Assembly: GCF_024436035.1 (NCBI RefSeq)
Contig: NZ_JANFNG010000014.1
Span: 62,001 to 126,000, forward strand
Length of the DNA: 64,000 bases
Source: Streptomyces humicola
Lineage (GTDB): Bacteria > Actinomycetota > Actinomycetes > Streptomycetales > Streptomycetaceae
Reading direction: 5' to 3'
Shown: piece by piece, positions 44,734-53,442 of the stretch
Numbering within the stretch: the first letter of the stretch is position 1
Layout: each line of letters starts with the position of its first letter
The notes under the pieces: generated by a model
Databases searched by the model: none
Told to the model about the DNA's origin: nothing
Seen by the model: only the letters and a program-made list of their open reading frames with translations
Translations under genes and position numbers: made by a program

Positions 44734-46395
44734 TCAGTCCGCGTAGGCGGGAACCCACTGCGCCGCCTCGACCGCCGCGCGCAGCTCCGACTCGGACGCC
44801 TTCGGCGCGACCCCGTCCTCGACCGCCGCAAGCGCCGCCGCCGCCGCGATCTCCCGGGCCGCCTCCCGCATCCCCGTCAGCGGCGGCAGCAGCGGCACGA
44901 GGCCGTCGGCGCCGGCCGCGCGCGTCGCGCACTCGCCGACGGCGCGGGCCGCGGCCACCAGCATCCGGTCGGTGACCCGGCTGGCCCTGGCCGCCGTCAC
45001 CGCAAGGCCGATGGCCGGGAAGACGTACACGTTGTTCGCCTGCGCCACCGGCACCTCGCGCCCGTCCACCTCCACCGGCGGGAACGGCGAACCGGTGGCG
45101 ATCAGCGCCTTGCCGTCCGTCCACCGCGCCAGGTCCGCGGGCTCGGCCTCGGCGTGCGACGTGGGGTTCGACAGCGGGAAGATGATGGGCCGTTCGGATG
45201 ACGAGGCCATCTGCCGCACGATCTCCTCGGTGAACGCGCCATGCGCCGTGGAGAGCCCGATCAGTGCCGTCGGCGCGACCTGCCGCACGACCTCGGCGAG
45301 TCCCGTGCCGTTCCAGCCGGCGGCCTCACCGTCGTCGCGCGCGTACACCCGCTGTTCGTCCGTCAGATCGGTACGCGAGCGCACCAGCAGCCCGTTCACG
45401 TCGACGAACCAGAAGCGGGATGCGGCGTCCGCCTCCGAAAGCCCCTCGTCGACGAGCGCCGTACGGATCATGTCGGCGACGCCGACGGCCGCGGAGCCCG
45501 CCCCGACCACCACGAACCGCTGGTCGGTGAGCGCGGTGCCCGCGACCGAGACCGCGGTGGTGAGCGCGCCGAGCGCGACGGCCGCGGTGCCCTGGATGTC
45601 GTCGTTGAAGGTGAGCAGCCGGTCCCGGTAACGGGTGAGGATCGGTCGGGCGTGGACGGTCGCGAAGTCCTCCCACTGCAGCAACGTGCCCGGTAGCTCC
45701 GCCTCGACCGCCGAGACGAACGCCTCGACCAACTCGTCGTAGTCGGCGCCGGTCAGCCGGTGCTCCCGCCTGCCGAGGTAGTGCGGGTTTGCGAGCAGCT
45801 CCTCGTTGTCGGTGCCGACGTCGAGCAGGATGGGGAGGGTGCGGGCGGGGTGGATGCCGCCGATCGCCGTGTAGAGGCTGAGCTTGCCGATGGGGATGCC
45901 CATGCCTCCGACGCCCTGGTCACCGAGGCCGAGGATGCGCTGGCCGTCGGTGACGACGATCACGTCCACCTCCGGGTGCGGACGGTTGCGCAGGATCTCC
46001 CGGAACCGGTGACGGTCCTCCCAGGAGAGGAAGAGCCCACGCGGCCTGCGGTAGATCGCACTGAAACGGCGGCAGGCCTCCCCGACGGTCGGCGTGTAGA
46101 CGATGGGAAGCATCTCCTCCAGATGCTCGGTGATCAGGCGGTAGAAGAGCACCTCGTTGGTGTCCTGGAGCTGGCGCAGGTAGATGTGCCGGTTGAGCGG
46201 CTTGTCGTAGTTGAGGAAGGCGGCGTAGGCGCGGTCGGCCTGCTCGTCGAGGGTCTCGACGGCTGGCGGCAGCAGCCCGTCGAGGCCGAGTTCGTCGCGT
46301 TCCTGACGGTTGAAGGCCGTGCCCTTGTTGAGCAGCGGGTCGGCGAGGAGCGCGGCGCCTCGGGCGCCGGTGGTTTCGGGCCGGTAGGTCATCAC
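44734..46395 (-). CDS. NAD-dependent malic enzyme
   Basis: This 553-residue malate oxidoreductase decarboxylates malate to pyruvate. Large-subunit-type features are RLITEHLEEMLPIVYTPTVG, the substrate loop TDGQRILGLGDQGVGGMGIP (GDQGVGGMG), FNDDIQGTAAVALGALTTAV, the Rossmann motif VVVGAGSAAVGVADMIRTAL and FPLSNPTSHAEAEPADL. Length and motifs fit the NAD-type ScfA/MaeA group rather than the 400-residue NADP MaeB group. The GTG at 46395 is followed directly by ATG; either could initiate. It is divergent from a truncated LysR gene. Confidence 0.94.
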   Translation of the reverse strand: MMTYRPETTGARGAALLADPLLNKGTAFNRQERDELGLDGLLPPAVETLDEQADRAYAAFLNYDKPLNRHIYLRQLQDTNEVLFYRLITEHLEEMLPIVYTPTVGEACRRFSAIYRRPRGLFLSWEDRHRFREILRNRPHPEVDVIVVTDGQRILGLGDQGVGGMGIPIGKLSLYTAIGGIHPARTLPILLDVGTDNEELLANPHYLGRREHRLTGADYDELVEAFVSAVEAELPGTLLQWEDFATVHARPILTRYRDRLLTFNDDIQGTAAVALGALTTAVSVAGTALTDQRFVVVGAGSAAVGVADMIRTALVDEGLSEADAASRFWFVDVNGLLVRSRTDLTDEQRVYARDDGEAAGWNGTGLAEVVRQVAPTALIGLSTAHGAFTEEIVRQMASSSERPIIFPLSNPTSHAEAEPADLARWTDGKALIATGSPFPPVEVDGREVPVAQANNVYVFPAIGLAVTAARASRVTDRMLVAAARAVGECATRAAGADGLVPLLPPLTGMREAAREIAAAAALAAVEDGVAPKASESELRAAVEAAQWVPAYAD

Positions 46396-46511
46396 GTGGT
46401 CCCATGGTTCGTTGCGTCAGGCAGTCGGGCATACGGACGGTCAGGCAGTCAGGCAGTGCCGTCTCCTCTCGATCCTCCGCCAATCCCGTTCCATGCGTCC
46501 AATACCGGTGA

Positions 46512-47024
46512 CGAAGCGACACGTTGCGTGCGGGCACCGTCGACCTGGCGCTCACCGCCCCGCAACCGCGCGAACCGCGCGCCCGCGCACTGCGCTGGCG
46601 ACGCCTGCTCACCGAGCCGCTCGGCCTCGCCGTGCCACCGGACCACCGCCTCGCCGGCCGCAAGCGCGTCCAGCTGGCGGAGCTCGCCGACGAGCCCTTC
46701 GTCGTGCTGCGCTCCGGCATGGGCCTGCGCACCATCGTCGAGGAGGCCTGCCGCACGGCCGGCTTCACGCCGCGCATCGCGTTCGAGGGCGACGAGGTCG
46801 CCACGCTGCGCGGCCTGATCGGTGCGGGACTGGGGGTCTCCCTGCTCCCAGCCCATCACACCGAGGAGCCGCGCCGCGGCGAGCGCGCGCACCTGATCTC
46901 TGTCGTCGCCCCGGTCTGCACTCGCGAAATCGGCCTGGCCTGGCTCGCCGACCGCCTCCTGCCCCCGGCCGCGCGCGCCTTCCGCGACCACGTCCTGCGC
47001 ACCCGGCCGCCCCGTGCCCCGTAG
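46512..47024 (+). pseudogene. LysR-family regulator lacking its DNA-binding half
   Basis: The frame encodes most of a LysR substrate-binding domain (AGTVDLALTAPQPREPRARA, EPLGLAVPPDHRLAGRKRVQ, FEGDEVATLRGLIGAGLGVS) to a normal C-terminus. The N-terminal HTH and first part of the effector domain are missing, and an in-frame TGA lies at 46509-46511. A TTG at 46524 is the first start-like codon. Full LysR proteins are about 300 residues; about 166 remain. It sits divergent to malic enzyme, the usual position of its regulator. Confidence 0.8.
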
Positions 47025-47048
47025 GCATGGGCGGGTCGGGGCACGCTC

Positions 47049-47744
47049 TTAGTACGGGCCGTTGACGTTGTCGATCGAACCGTAGACGTGGTACGCGTAG
47101 TTGCACGCGGCCGTGATGTTGGCGACCGGGTCGACCAGGTTCCAGGACGTGCCGGGCACGTGGTAGGCGTTGAACGTCGGCTGGATGACCTGCAGCAGAC
47201 CCTCGGAGGGCGTGCCGGCGGCGGCGTTGGAGTCCCAGTTGTTCACGGCGTTCGGGTTGCCGGACGACTCACGCATGATGTTGCGGTAGATGCCGTTGTA
47301 GCTGCCCGGTATGCCGTTCTGGGCCATGATCGCCAGCGACTGGCGGATCCAGCCGTCCAGGTTGTTCGGGTACGTCGTGGAGCTGGCCGTCTGAGCGGTG
47401 GCCGTGGACGAGGAGGTCTTGGCCACGGCGGGGGTGGCGGTCGCGGTCGCGGTCGATCCGGACGGCGAACCGGAGGGCAGGTTCAGCACCTGGCCCGGCT
47501 GGATGATGTACGGGCTGGTGAGGTTGTTCGCGCTGGCGAGAGCCTGCCAGCCGCCGGCCACGTGCTCGGCGTTGGCGATGGACGTCAGGTTGTCACCGGA
47601 CTGGACGGTGTAGGTGCTGGGGCTCGCGGCCTCGGCCGTCCCCGTCGAAACCACGCCGGTCAGTGCGAACGTACCGATGGCGACGGCGCAGCCGGTGGAG
47701 ACCAGACGCGTACGGGTCAGGCGGTTGAAGGCAGCAATAGGCAT
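47049..47744 (-). CDS. Secreted LysM-transglycosylase
   Basis: This 231-residue protein has a signal peptide (residues 1-39, ending AEAA), one LysM domain (TYTVQSGDNLTSIANAEHVA, IIQPGQVLNLP), an Ala/Thr/Ser linker, and a C-terminal lytic-transglycosylase/lysozyme-like domain: IYRNIMRESSGNPNAVNNWD with the catalytic Glu in RESSGNP, and SEGLLQVIQPTFNAYHVPGT. It resembles Streptomyces secreted SLT proteins related to Rpf-type hydrolases. It is preceded by a long AT-richer leader region. No riboswitch motif was found there. Confidence 0.92.
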   Translation of the reverse strand: MPIAAFNRLTRTRLVSTGCAVAIGTFALTGVVSTGTAEAASPSTYTVQSGDNLTSIANAEHVAGGWQALASANNLTSPYIIQPGQVLNLPSGSPSGSTATATATPAVAKTSSSTATAQTASSTTYPNNLDGWIRQSLAIMAQNGIPGSYNGIYRNIMRESSGNPNAVNNWDSNAAAGTPSEGLLQVIQPTFNAYHVPGTSWNLVDPVANITAACNYAYHVYGSIDNVNGPY

Positions 47745-48152
47745 GGAGCGGACCTCTTCCGGGATTTGGTTGGCCGCAGTTGCCGTGTCCTATCGGCAAA
47801 AGATCCGCATTTCGGATAGCGGTGCGCTGCGGCGTGGACATTCTTAGCCGCTGGGAAATACGTCGACAATTGCCGATTTACTAAGCCGCCTAGTGGCGAG
47901 CCGGGCGATGTGGGACTTTGGTCCTGAACTGAGGGTGTCAAGGACACATAAGCCCACTAGAGCGCTTCGTAAGTGATTTACGCCCTATGTCGCACACCAC
48001 ACCGCAGAGCGACATAAATAGGACATGCCAAGACGAGGGCCAGCCTCCGCCGACTTCTCACATTGGCGGTGATTACCCACCTAATGACACAGAAAGGAGT
48101 TACAAGACTCAAAGGCATTTACTGCCCTAAACCGGACATACGGGTGCCATGC
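47745..48152 (-). promoter_or_regulatory. Long leader/promoter region of the LysM-transglycosylase gene
   Basis: These 408 bp contain no supported gene and are clearly less GC-rich than the rest of the window. They hold a 15-bp dyad, cgtaa-gtgat-ttacg, at 47968-47982, and a TTGACA on the minus strand around 47937-47942. The c-di-AMP riboswitch core was looked for on the minus strand and is absent. Confidence 0.45.
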
Positions 48153-48215
48153 TCAGCGGATGTGCTCCTTGATCTTCTCCGCCTCCAACGTGATCCCTGC
48201 GAGCGGCACCACTAA
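48153..48215 (-). pseudogene. Possible short C-terminal gene remnant
   Basis: A 20-codon minus-strand stretch reads VVPLAGITLEAEKIKEHIR to a TGA with high GC3. It looks like a protein C-terminus, but it is bounded upstream by a stop after a few codons. Too short for any family assignment; chance is possible. Confidence 0.25.
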
Positions 48216-48371
48216 GCCGCTCTACGCGCACACACACGTCGACAGGCCGCAGGCACGGTGAACGCGGCCGACGCACCGGAGTTGTCGCGTGCTCCGACAG
48301 GGCCGCCGCGCGTTCGAACGGCATCTCGCGGCGCTCACCGCACTTACCGAACAGGGCCGCGCACACCAGGA

Positions 48372-48401
48372 TCAAGCACACAAGGCTCAAGCACACAAGG
48401 C
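48372..48401. repeat. 15-bp tandem duplication upstream of the methyltransferase gene
   Basis: tcaagcacacaaggc occurs twice in tandem (48372-48386, 48387-48401), 25 bp before the start codon at 48426 and just upstream of the Shine-Dalgarno. Confidence 0.85.
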
Positions 48402-48425
48402 TCAAAGGGAGTGAAGGAGGGTTCC

Positions 48426-49136
48426 ATGGTGTCCACGGCGCCGTACAACGAGATCGCCCACTGGTACGAGCAGGAGTTCCTCCGCAGCCAGGAGGACGAC
48501 CCGATCGGGGTCCACCGCGTGCTGCGGCAGCTGCTCGGTGAGGGCGCGGGCAGTTGCCTCGAGATCGGGTGCGGGACAGGGATTCACGCGAGCCGGCTGC
48601 GCGCGTTGGGCTGGGATCCCGTCGGGGTGGATCTGTCCGACGGGATGCTGCGGTACGCCCGCGGACGGCTGCCCGTCGCACAGGCGGACGCCGAGCGGCT
48701 GCCCCTGCGGGACGCGTCCGTGCCCGCCACGGTCGCGGTAGTGGCACACACCGACATGCCGGGGTACCCGGCCGTCGTGTGGGAGGCGGCGCGCGTCCTG
48801 CGGACCGGCGGGGTGTTCGTGCACGTCGGCGTGCATCCCTGCTTCTGCGGCGGGTTCGCCGACCGCGGCGATCCCGACGCCGTCGTCGTCCGGCCCGGCT
48901 ACCTCGACGGCCACTGGACGAAGGAGTCCTGGACGGACCACGGGCTTCGCGCCAAGGTCGGTGCCGCGCACTGGCCGCTGCCGGAGCTGATGCACGCGTT
49001 CCTCGATGCGGGGCTGACGCCGGAACGGTTCGCCGAGGGCGGCGGACCTACCCCCACCGTTCTCGGTCTCAGGGCGCGCAAGTTCACACCAGACGCCGTG
49101 CCGTCGCCCACCGTGTCAGCTCGTGCCGGTTGCTGA
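48426..49136 (+). CDS. SAM-dependent class I methyltransferase
   Basis: This 236-residue methyltransferase has motif I SCLEIGCGTGIHASRLRALG, acidic loop VGVDLSDGMLRYARGRLP, and post-I QADAERLPLRDASV, as in Methyltransf_11 enzymes. The substrate is unknown. ATG 48426 has gaaggagg 5-6 nt upstream. Its last 53 nt overlap, on the opposite strand, the 3' end of the response regulator gene. Confidence 0.9.
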   Translation: MVSTAPYNEIAHWYEQEFLRSQEDDPIGVHRVLRQLLGEGAGSCLEIGCGTGIHASRLRALGWDPVGVDLSDGMLRYARGRLPVAQADAERLPLRDASVPATVAVVAHTDMPGYPAVVWEAARVLRTGGVFVHVGVHPCFCGGFADRGDPDAVVVRPGYLDGHWTKESWTDHGLRAKVGAAHWPLPELMHAFLDAGLTPERFAEGGGPTPTVLGLRARKFTPDAVPSPTVSARAGC

Positions 49137-49794
49137 GCTGCAGCTTCCGCAGCACCGCCGAGACATGGCTCTCGACCGTCTTCACGGAGATGAACAGCTG
49201 CTTGGCGATCTCCTTGTAGGCGTAGCCGCGCGCAATGAGCCGCAGCACCTCGCGTTCGCGCTGCGTCAGGCGGTCGAGGTCCTCGTCGACGGGCGGGGCG
49301 TCGGTCGAGGCGAAGGCGTCGAGGACGAAGCCCGCGAGGCGCGGGGAGAAGACCGCGTCGCCGTCGGCCACGCGGAAGATGGAGGTGACGAGGTCCGGGC
49401 CGGTGATCGTCTTGGTGACGTAGCCGCGGGCGCCCCCGCGGATCACGCCGATCACGTCCTCCGCCGCGTCCGAGACCGACAGCGCCAGGAAACGGACCGG
49501 GTGTTCGGCGTCGCCGGTGAGCGAGGCGCAGCGGCGCAGCACCTCGACGCCCCCGCCGCCCGGGAGGTGGACGTCGAGGAGGACGACGTCGGGGCGGGTG
49601 GCGGTGACGACGGTGACCGCCTGGTCGACGTCGGCGGCCTCCCCGACCACGTCGACGCCGCTCGTCCCCGTGTCGCCGATCTCGGCCTGTACTCCGGTGC
49701 GGAACATCCGGTGGTCGTCGACGAGCACCACCCGCACCTGACGCCGAGTCTGCTGTTCAGCCTGAGCCTGATCCGTGTGCTCGTGCTCGGTCAT
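49084..49794 (-). CDS. NarL/LuxR-family response regulator
   Basis: This 236-residue regulator has a receiver domain (VRVVLVDDHRMFRTGVQAEI; phospho-Asp in VVLLDVHLPGGGG; GARGYVTKTITG) and a C-terminal LuxR helix-turn-helix (LTQREREVLRLIARGYAYKE, KQLFISVKTVESHVSAVLRK). Its start overlaps the kinase stop by ATGA, so they are a cognate pair. Likely targets include the divergent PspC/LiaF-like gene 1.4 kb away. Confidence 0.94.
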   Translation of the reverse strand: MTEHEHTDQAQAEQQTRRQVRVVLVDDHRMFRTGVQAEIGDTGTSGVDVVGEAADVDQAVTVVTATRPDVVLLDVHLPGGGGVEVLRRCASLTGDAEHPVRFLALSVSDAAEDVIGVIRGGARGYVTKTITGPDLVTSIFRVADGDAVFSPRLAGFVLDAFASTDAPPVDEDLDRLTQREREVLRLIARGYAYKEIAKQLFISVKTVESHVSAVLRKLQLSNRHELTRWATARRLV

Positions 49795-51059
49795 GCCGTC
49801 GCCCTCTCCATCTCCAGCTCCACTTCGGTGCCCCCGCCCGGCGCGGCGCGCAGGGACGCCTTGCCGCCGTTGCGCTGCATGCGGCCGATGATCGATTCCC
49901 GTACGCCCATGCGGTCGTCCGGCACCTGGTCGAGGTCGAAGCCGGGCCCCCGGTCGCGCACCGAGACGAAGACCTTGGCCTCCTCCACCTCCGCGTACAC
50001 CTGGACCGCTTCTGCGGCGGTCCCGGCTGCGCTGCCACCGTACTTGGCCGCGTTCACCATCGCCTCACGCGCGGCCTGCATCATCGCGTAGAGAGGGTGT
50101 GCGTCGAGCGGGCAGTCGCCGACGCACACCACCTCCACCGGGACGCCGTGCGCGTCCTCGACCTCGGCGGCCGTTCTGCGTACCGCCTCGGCGAGCGTGT
50201 TCGGCTCGTCCTCCCGGCCGTTTCCCTCGGGCCGGTAGAGCCACGCGCGCAGCTCGCGCTCCTGCGCGCGCGCCAGGCGTGCGACCTCGCGCGGGTCGTC
50301 GGCGTTGCGCTGGATCAGGGTGAGGGTGTGCAGTACGGAATCGTGCACGTGGGCGGCGACTTCGGCGCGCTCCTGCGCCCGGATCCGCATCATCCGCTCC
50401 GCCGACAGATCCTGCGTCATGCGGACGAGGTACGGGCCGGCGAGGAGCGCGATGCCGACGAGTACGGCGAGCGACGCCTGCAGCATCGAGCCCAGCTCCT
50501 TCGTGGAGCCGCGCAGGAGAAGGATGCCGGTGACGCCGGCGCACACCAGGATCACGCCCGCCGCACCGCGTGCGATGGGCAGGAACCGTTTGCTGCGGCT
50601 CATCTCGACCCAGCGGGCGCGCCGCGCGTTGTCGGCCTGCCGCCACACCAGCGCGACACCGGCGCCGATCAGCAGCGTGGGCCAGATGTAGGCGTTCGCC
50701 GCTCCACCGGCGGTGAGATTCCTGACGAGCGCTCCGGCGGCGGCGACCATCGCGATCAGGGCGATGACCTGGCCCCGGTCGGGCCTGCGCAGTCGGCGGC
50801 CGCGGGCGGCCTCGGTCGCCGTGACCCCGCCGACGCCGAGCGGGACGACGAACCAGAAGATCGCGTAGAGCAGGATGCCGAGCCCCTGGATGGTGGCGAG
50901 GCCGACGAACACGATCCGCACCCACGACACCGGCAGCCCGAGATGCCCGGCGAGGCCGCGCGCGACGCCGCCGCACATCCGCCCCTCGGAGCTGCGGTAG
51001 AGCCGGCGCCGCGGCGGCGCGTCGTCGAAGTCGAGCGTGGGCATGGCTCCGATCGTCAC
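49791..51059 (-). CDS. PspC-domain sensor histidine kinase
   Basis: This 422-residue kinase has an N-terminal PspC domain (RRRLYRSSEGRMCGGVARGL, with membrane helix IQGLGILLYAIFWFVVPLGV), further membrane helices to about residue 210, then a HisKA_3-type segment AEVAAHVHDSVLHTLTLIQR with the phospho-His in HDSVLH. The HATPase domain follows: MMQAAREAMVNAAKYGGSAA (N box) and RDRGPGFDLDQV. PspC suggests sensing of envelope or membrane stress. GTG 51059 is the first start; ATG 51044 is equally possible. Confidence 0.93.
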   Translation of the reverse strand: MTIGAMPTLDFDDAPPRRRLYRSSEGRMCGGVARGLAGHLGLPVSWVRIVFVGLATIQGLGILLYAIFWFVVPLGVGGVTATEAARGRRLRRPDRGQVIALIAMVAAAGALVRNLTAGGAANAYIWPTLLIGAGVALVWRQADNARRARWVEMSRSKRFLPIARGAAGVILVCAGVTGILLLRGSTKELGSMLQASLAVLVGIALLAGPYLVRMTQDLSAERMMRIRAQERAEVAAHVHDSVLHTLTLIQRNADDPREVARLARAQERELRAWLYRPEGNGREDEPNTLAEAVRRTAAEVEDAHGVPVEVVCVGDCPLDAHPLYAMMQAAREAMVNAAKYGGSAAGTAAEAVQVYAEVEEAKVFVSVRDRGPGFDLDQVPDDRMGVRESIIGRMQRNGGKASLRAAPGGGTEVELEMERATA

Positions 51060-51170
51060 ATGCCCGGGGCTCGACCTGCATCAGGGTCGGCCCCGAGGAG
51101 TCCCTGACAGGGCAGGCTCAGGGTCACGCCAGGGTGGACACGGTATCGGCGGCCCGCGCCGCCCGTCACC

Positions 51171-52631
51171 ATGGGAGACATGACGGAGGGCATGACGGGC
51201 GACGGGACGGCCGAGGACGGGGCGCCCGGGGACGCGCGGCCGGGGCTGACGCGCAGTCCCCGGCAGAAGGTGGTCGGCGGCGTGTGCGGGGGCCTGGGCC
51301 AGTACCTCGACCTCGATCCGGTGATCTTCCGCGTCGTCCTCGCGGTACTCGCGCTGACCGGTGGCGTCGGCCTGATCGCCTACGGGATCGGATGGCTGCT
51401 GATCCCGATGGACGGCGAGGAGGAGACCGAGCTGCGCAGGTTGCTGTCGGGACGGGTCGACGGGCCCGGTCTGACCGCGGTGCTGTGCGCGCTCGTCGGC
51501 TCGGGCCTCTTCCTGTCGACGATCGACAACAGCAGCAACGAGGTGTTCTCGGCCTGCCTGGTGGGGGCGACCGCGGCGGCCGTCTACTGGTCGCAGCAAC
51601 GCCGTCGCCAGGTCCGTGCCGGCCATGCGGACCGCGAGGCGTCCTACGCGAACGCCTCCGCCACGACGTCCGACGCCCCGCCGGCCGCACAGCCGCCCCC
51701 GGCGGATGCGACCACGGCGTCGTGGTGGCGAAGCACCCCCGGCCGCACCGGGCCCGGCACCGGCACCGGCTACCTCTGGGGCCCCGAGGAGGTCGCGGGC
51801 GACGCATCGGGCGACGCCACGACGTGGCCGGCCGATGCGCCGTACGACGGCCGGCAAGGGCGGCCACCCCGCGCCCGTGATCGGGACCGTGGCCGTGACC
51901 GTACCCGCCCCCCGTACGCGCCTCCCGTGCCGCGCGAGCGGTCGTCCTTCGGGGTGGTCACCTTCCTGTTCGCGCTCGCCGCCGCGGCGGTCGCCGTCGC
52001 CGTCTCCTGGCACCACCACCCGCTCGGCACGACGCTGCAGACCGGTCTCGTCGCCGCGCTCGGCGTGTTCGGGCTCGGGCTGATCATCAGCGCGTTCATG
52101 GGACGCCGCAGCGGCGGCACCGTCGTCCTCGCGCTGCTGACCACGATGCTGCTCGCGGGCGCGGCAGCGCTTCCGACCTCGATCGGCACCGACTGGCGCC
52201 CGACCATCGTCCGGCCGGCCACCGCCTCACAGGTGCTGCCGCAGTACAAACTCCGGCCGGGCGACGGCCGGCTGGACCTCAGCGGCCTCGACCTCAAGGG
52301 CTCCACCGTGACGAGCTCCGTGGAGATGGGCGCCGGCCGTCTGCTGGTGCTCGCGCCGCAGAACGCCACCGTGCAGGTGAATGCCAAGGTCGGCGTCGGC
52401 GACCTCGACTTCCCCGAACTCGGGCCGCACGACATCACGGTGAAGCCGGGCATCCGGCGCTCGGTGACGCTCTACCCGCCGGCCGGCACGAAGTCCGCCG
52501 GCACCATCACCCTCGACCTCAAGCTCGGCATCGGACAGGTGGAGGTGGAACGTGGCCCGCTCCCGGCAGTCCCCGCAGCCCCGGCAGGCCCGGCAGCCCC
52601 GAGGACCTCGGCAGCTCAGCACAACCCGTGA
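51171..52631 (+). CDS. PspC / LiaF-like membrane protein
   Basis: This 486-residue protein has an N-terminal PspC domain (LTRSPRQKVVGGVCGGLGQY, LIAYGIGWLLIPMD), extra hydrophobic helices and a Pro/Arg-rich disordered middle (150-260). More helices follow, and then a beta-helical toast-rack-like C-terminal domain (SSVEMGAGRLLVLAPQNATV, VGVGDLDFPELG). That layout is typical of LiaF/YvqF-type modulators of three-component envelope-stress systems. It is divergent from the PspC-kinase and response regulator, with 111 bp between the start codons. Confidence 0.9.
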   Translation: MGDMTEGMTGDGTAEDGAPGDARPGLTRSPRQKVVGGVCGGLGQYLDLDPVIFRVVLAVLALTGGVGLIAYGIGWLLIPMDGEEETELRRLLSGRVDGPGLTAVLCALVGSGLFLSTIDNSSNEVFSACLVGATAAAVYWSQQRRRQVRAGHADREASYANASATTSDAPPAAQPPPADATTASWWRSTPGRTGPGTGTGYLWGPEEVAGDASGDATTWPADAPYDGRQGRPPRARDRDRGRDRTRPPYAPPVPRERSSFGVVTFLFALAAAAVAVAVSWHHHPLGTTLQTGLVAALGVFGLGLIISAFMGRRSGGTVVLALLTTMLLAGAAALPTSIGTDWRPTIVRPATASQVLPQYKLRPGDGRLDLSGLDLKGSTVTSSVEMGAGRLLVLAPQNATVQVNAKVGVGDLDFPELGPHDITVKPGIRRSVTLYPPAGTKSAGTITLDLKLGIGQVEVERGPLPAVPAAPAGPAAPRTSAAQHNP

Positions 52632-52863
52632 GCTGCGCGTGTTCCGGCCGTCGGCGCTCATCGCGGGGCTGGTCTTCCTCGCCGTCGCGGCAGGCTTCGG
52701 CCTGGACGCGGCGGGCGCCTGGCATGCCCCGCTGGTCCTCCTGCCGCCGGTCGTCGGCGGCGGGCTCGCACTCGCGGGCGTTGCCGGGGTGATCAGCCGA
52801 TCGGCAGAGCGCCGTAGGAGGCGTGCTGCGCCGGCCGACGGCGACCCCGGCGCCGGGAGATGA
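52552..52863 (+). CDS. Small two-helix membrane protein overlapping the PspC gene
   Basis: This 103-residue protein starts at GTG 52552, inside the last 80 nt of the PspC/LiaF-like gene, with gtggaggtgg as Shine-Dalgarno. It has a very basic N-terminus (SRQSPQPRQARQPRGPRQLS) and two helices (LIAGLVFLAVAAGFGLDAAG; LVLLPPVVGGGLALAGVAGV). Long co-directional overlap suggests coupled translation with the PspC gene. Its 3' end overlaps the convergent DoxX gene by 71 bp. Function is unknown. Confidence 0.75.
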   Translation: MARSRQSPQPRQARQPRGPRQLSTTRELRVFRPSALIAGLVFLAVAAGFGLDAAGAWHAPLVLLPPVVGGGLALAGVAGVISRSAERRRRRAAPADGDPGAGR

Positions 52864-53332
52864 GCCGGTCGATCGACAGCTGCGGCGCACCGCCGATCAC
52901 CAGCGGCAGCCAGGCCATCAGGTAGGCCAGGTCGTTGCCGTAGTAGTACGGGTGCGTCGCCCAGCTGACCGTCAGCCACAGACTCAACGAGATCAGTGCA
53001 CCACCGAACGCCGCGATCCGCGTGAGCAGGCCCACGAGCGTGCCGAGCCCCACCGCGAGCTCACCAAAGGCGATGGCGTAGCCGACGGCGCTCGGGTCCT
53101 TCAGCGCCAGGGTGACCATGGCGGGTATCGCGGCGCTGCTCTGCACCGCGTGGAGCGAGGCGGTGATCGAGTCCGGGCCGTTGCCGTGGAAAAACGACGA
53201 CGTGGTGAGCTTGTCGAGTCCGGCGTAGACGAACGTCACTCCGAGGAAGATGCGCAACGGCAGGAGGGCATAGCGGGCGGCGCTCTCGCGCACGCCCACC
53301 CGAGCTCCGGGCATCACACCGGTTCCAGACAT
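52793..53332 (-). CDS. DoxX-family membrane protein
   Basis: This 179-residue DoxX protein has four helices: LLPLRIFLGVTFVYAGLDKL (family start), GYAIAFGELAVGLGTLVGLL, ALISLSLWLTVSWATHPYYY and DLAYLMAWLPLVIGGAPQLS. Some DoxX members act in redox or thiosulfate metabolism; the role here is unknown. ATG 53332 has gaaggag 6 nt upstream. The basic tail overlaps the convergent small membrane gene. Confidence 0.9.
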   Translation of the reverse strand: MSGTGVMPGARVGVRESAARYALLPLRIFLGVTFVYAGLDKLTTSSFFHGNGPDSITASLHAVQSSAAIPAMVTLALKDPSAVGYAIAFGELAVGLGTLVGLLTRIAAFGGALISLSLWLTVSWATHPYYYGNDLAYLMAWLPLVIGGAPQLSIDRLISRRRGRRRPAQHASYGALPIG

Positions 53333-53442
53333 CGCGATCTCCTTCGCTCGTCGCCGCCCCCCTTCGTTCCCGTGCGATCGTATGCCTGTCGTACGGCCCT
53401 GCAGAAGCATCAGAAGCGTCGCCGAGACGCCTTCGGACGCGT

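Noticed and set aside
47745-48152. c-di-AMP riboswitch before the LysM transglycosylase gene
   Set aside because: The conserved ccgacagctaacc core and other landmarks are absent on the minus strand.
48127-48747. Minus-strand open frame upstream of and over the methyltransferase gene
   Set aside because: Arg/Pro/Ser-rich shadow without motif; the methyltransferase frame has motif I and a strong Shine-Dalgarno.
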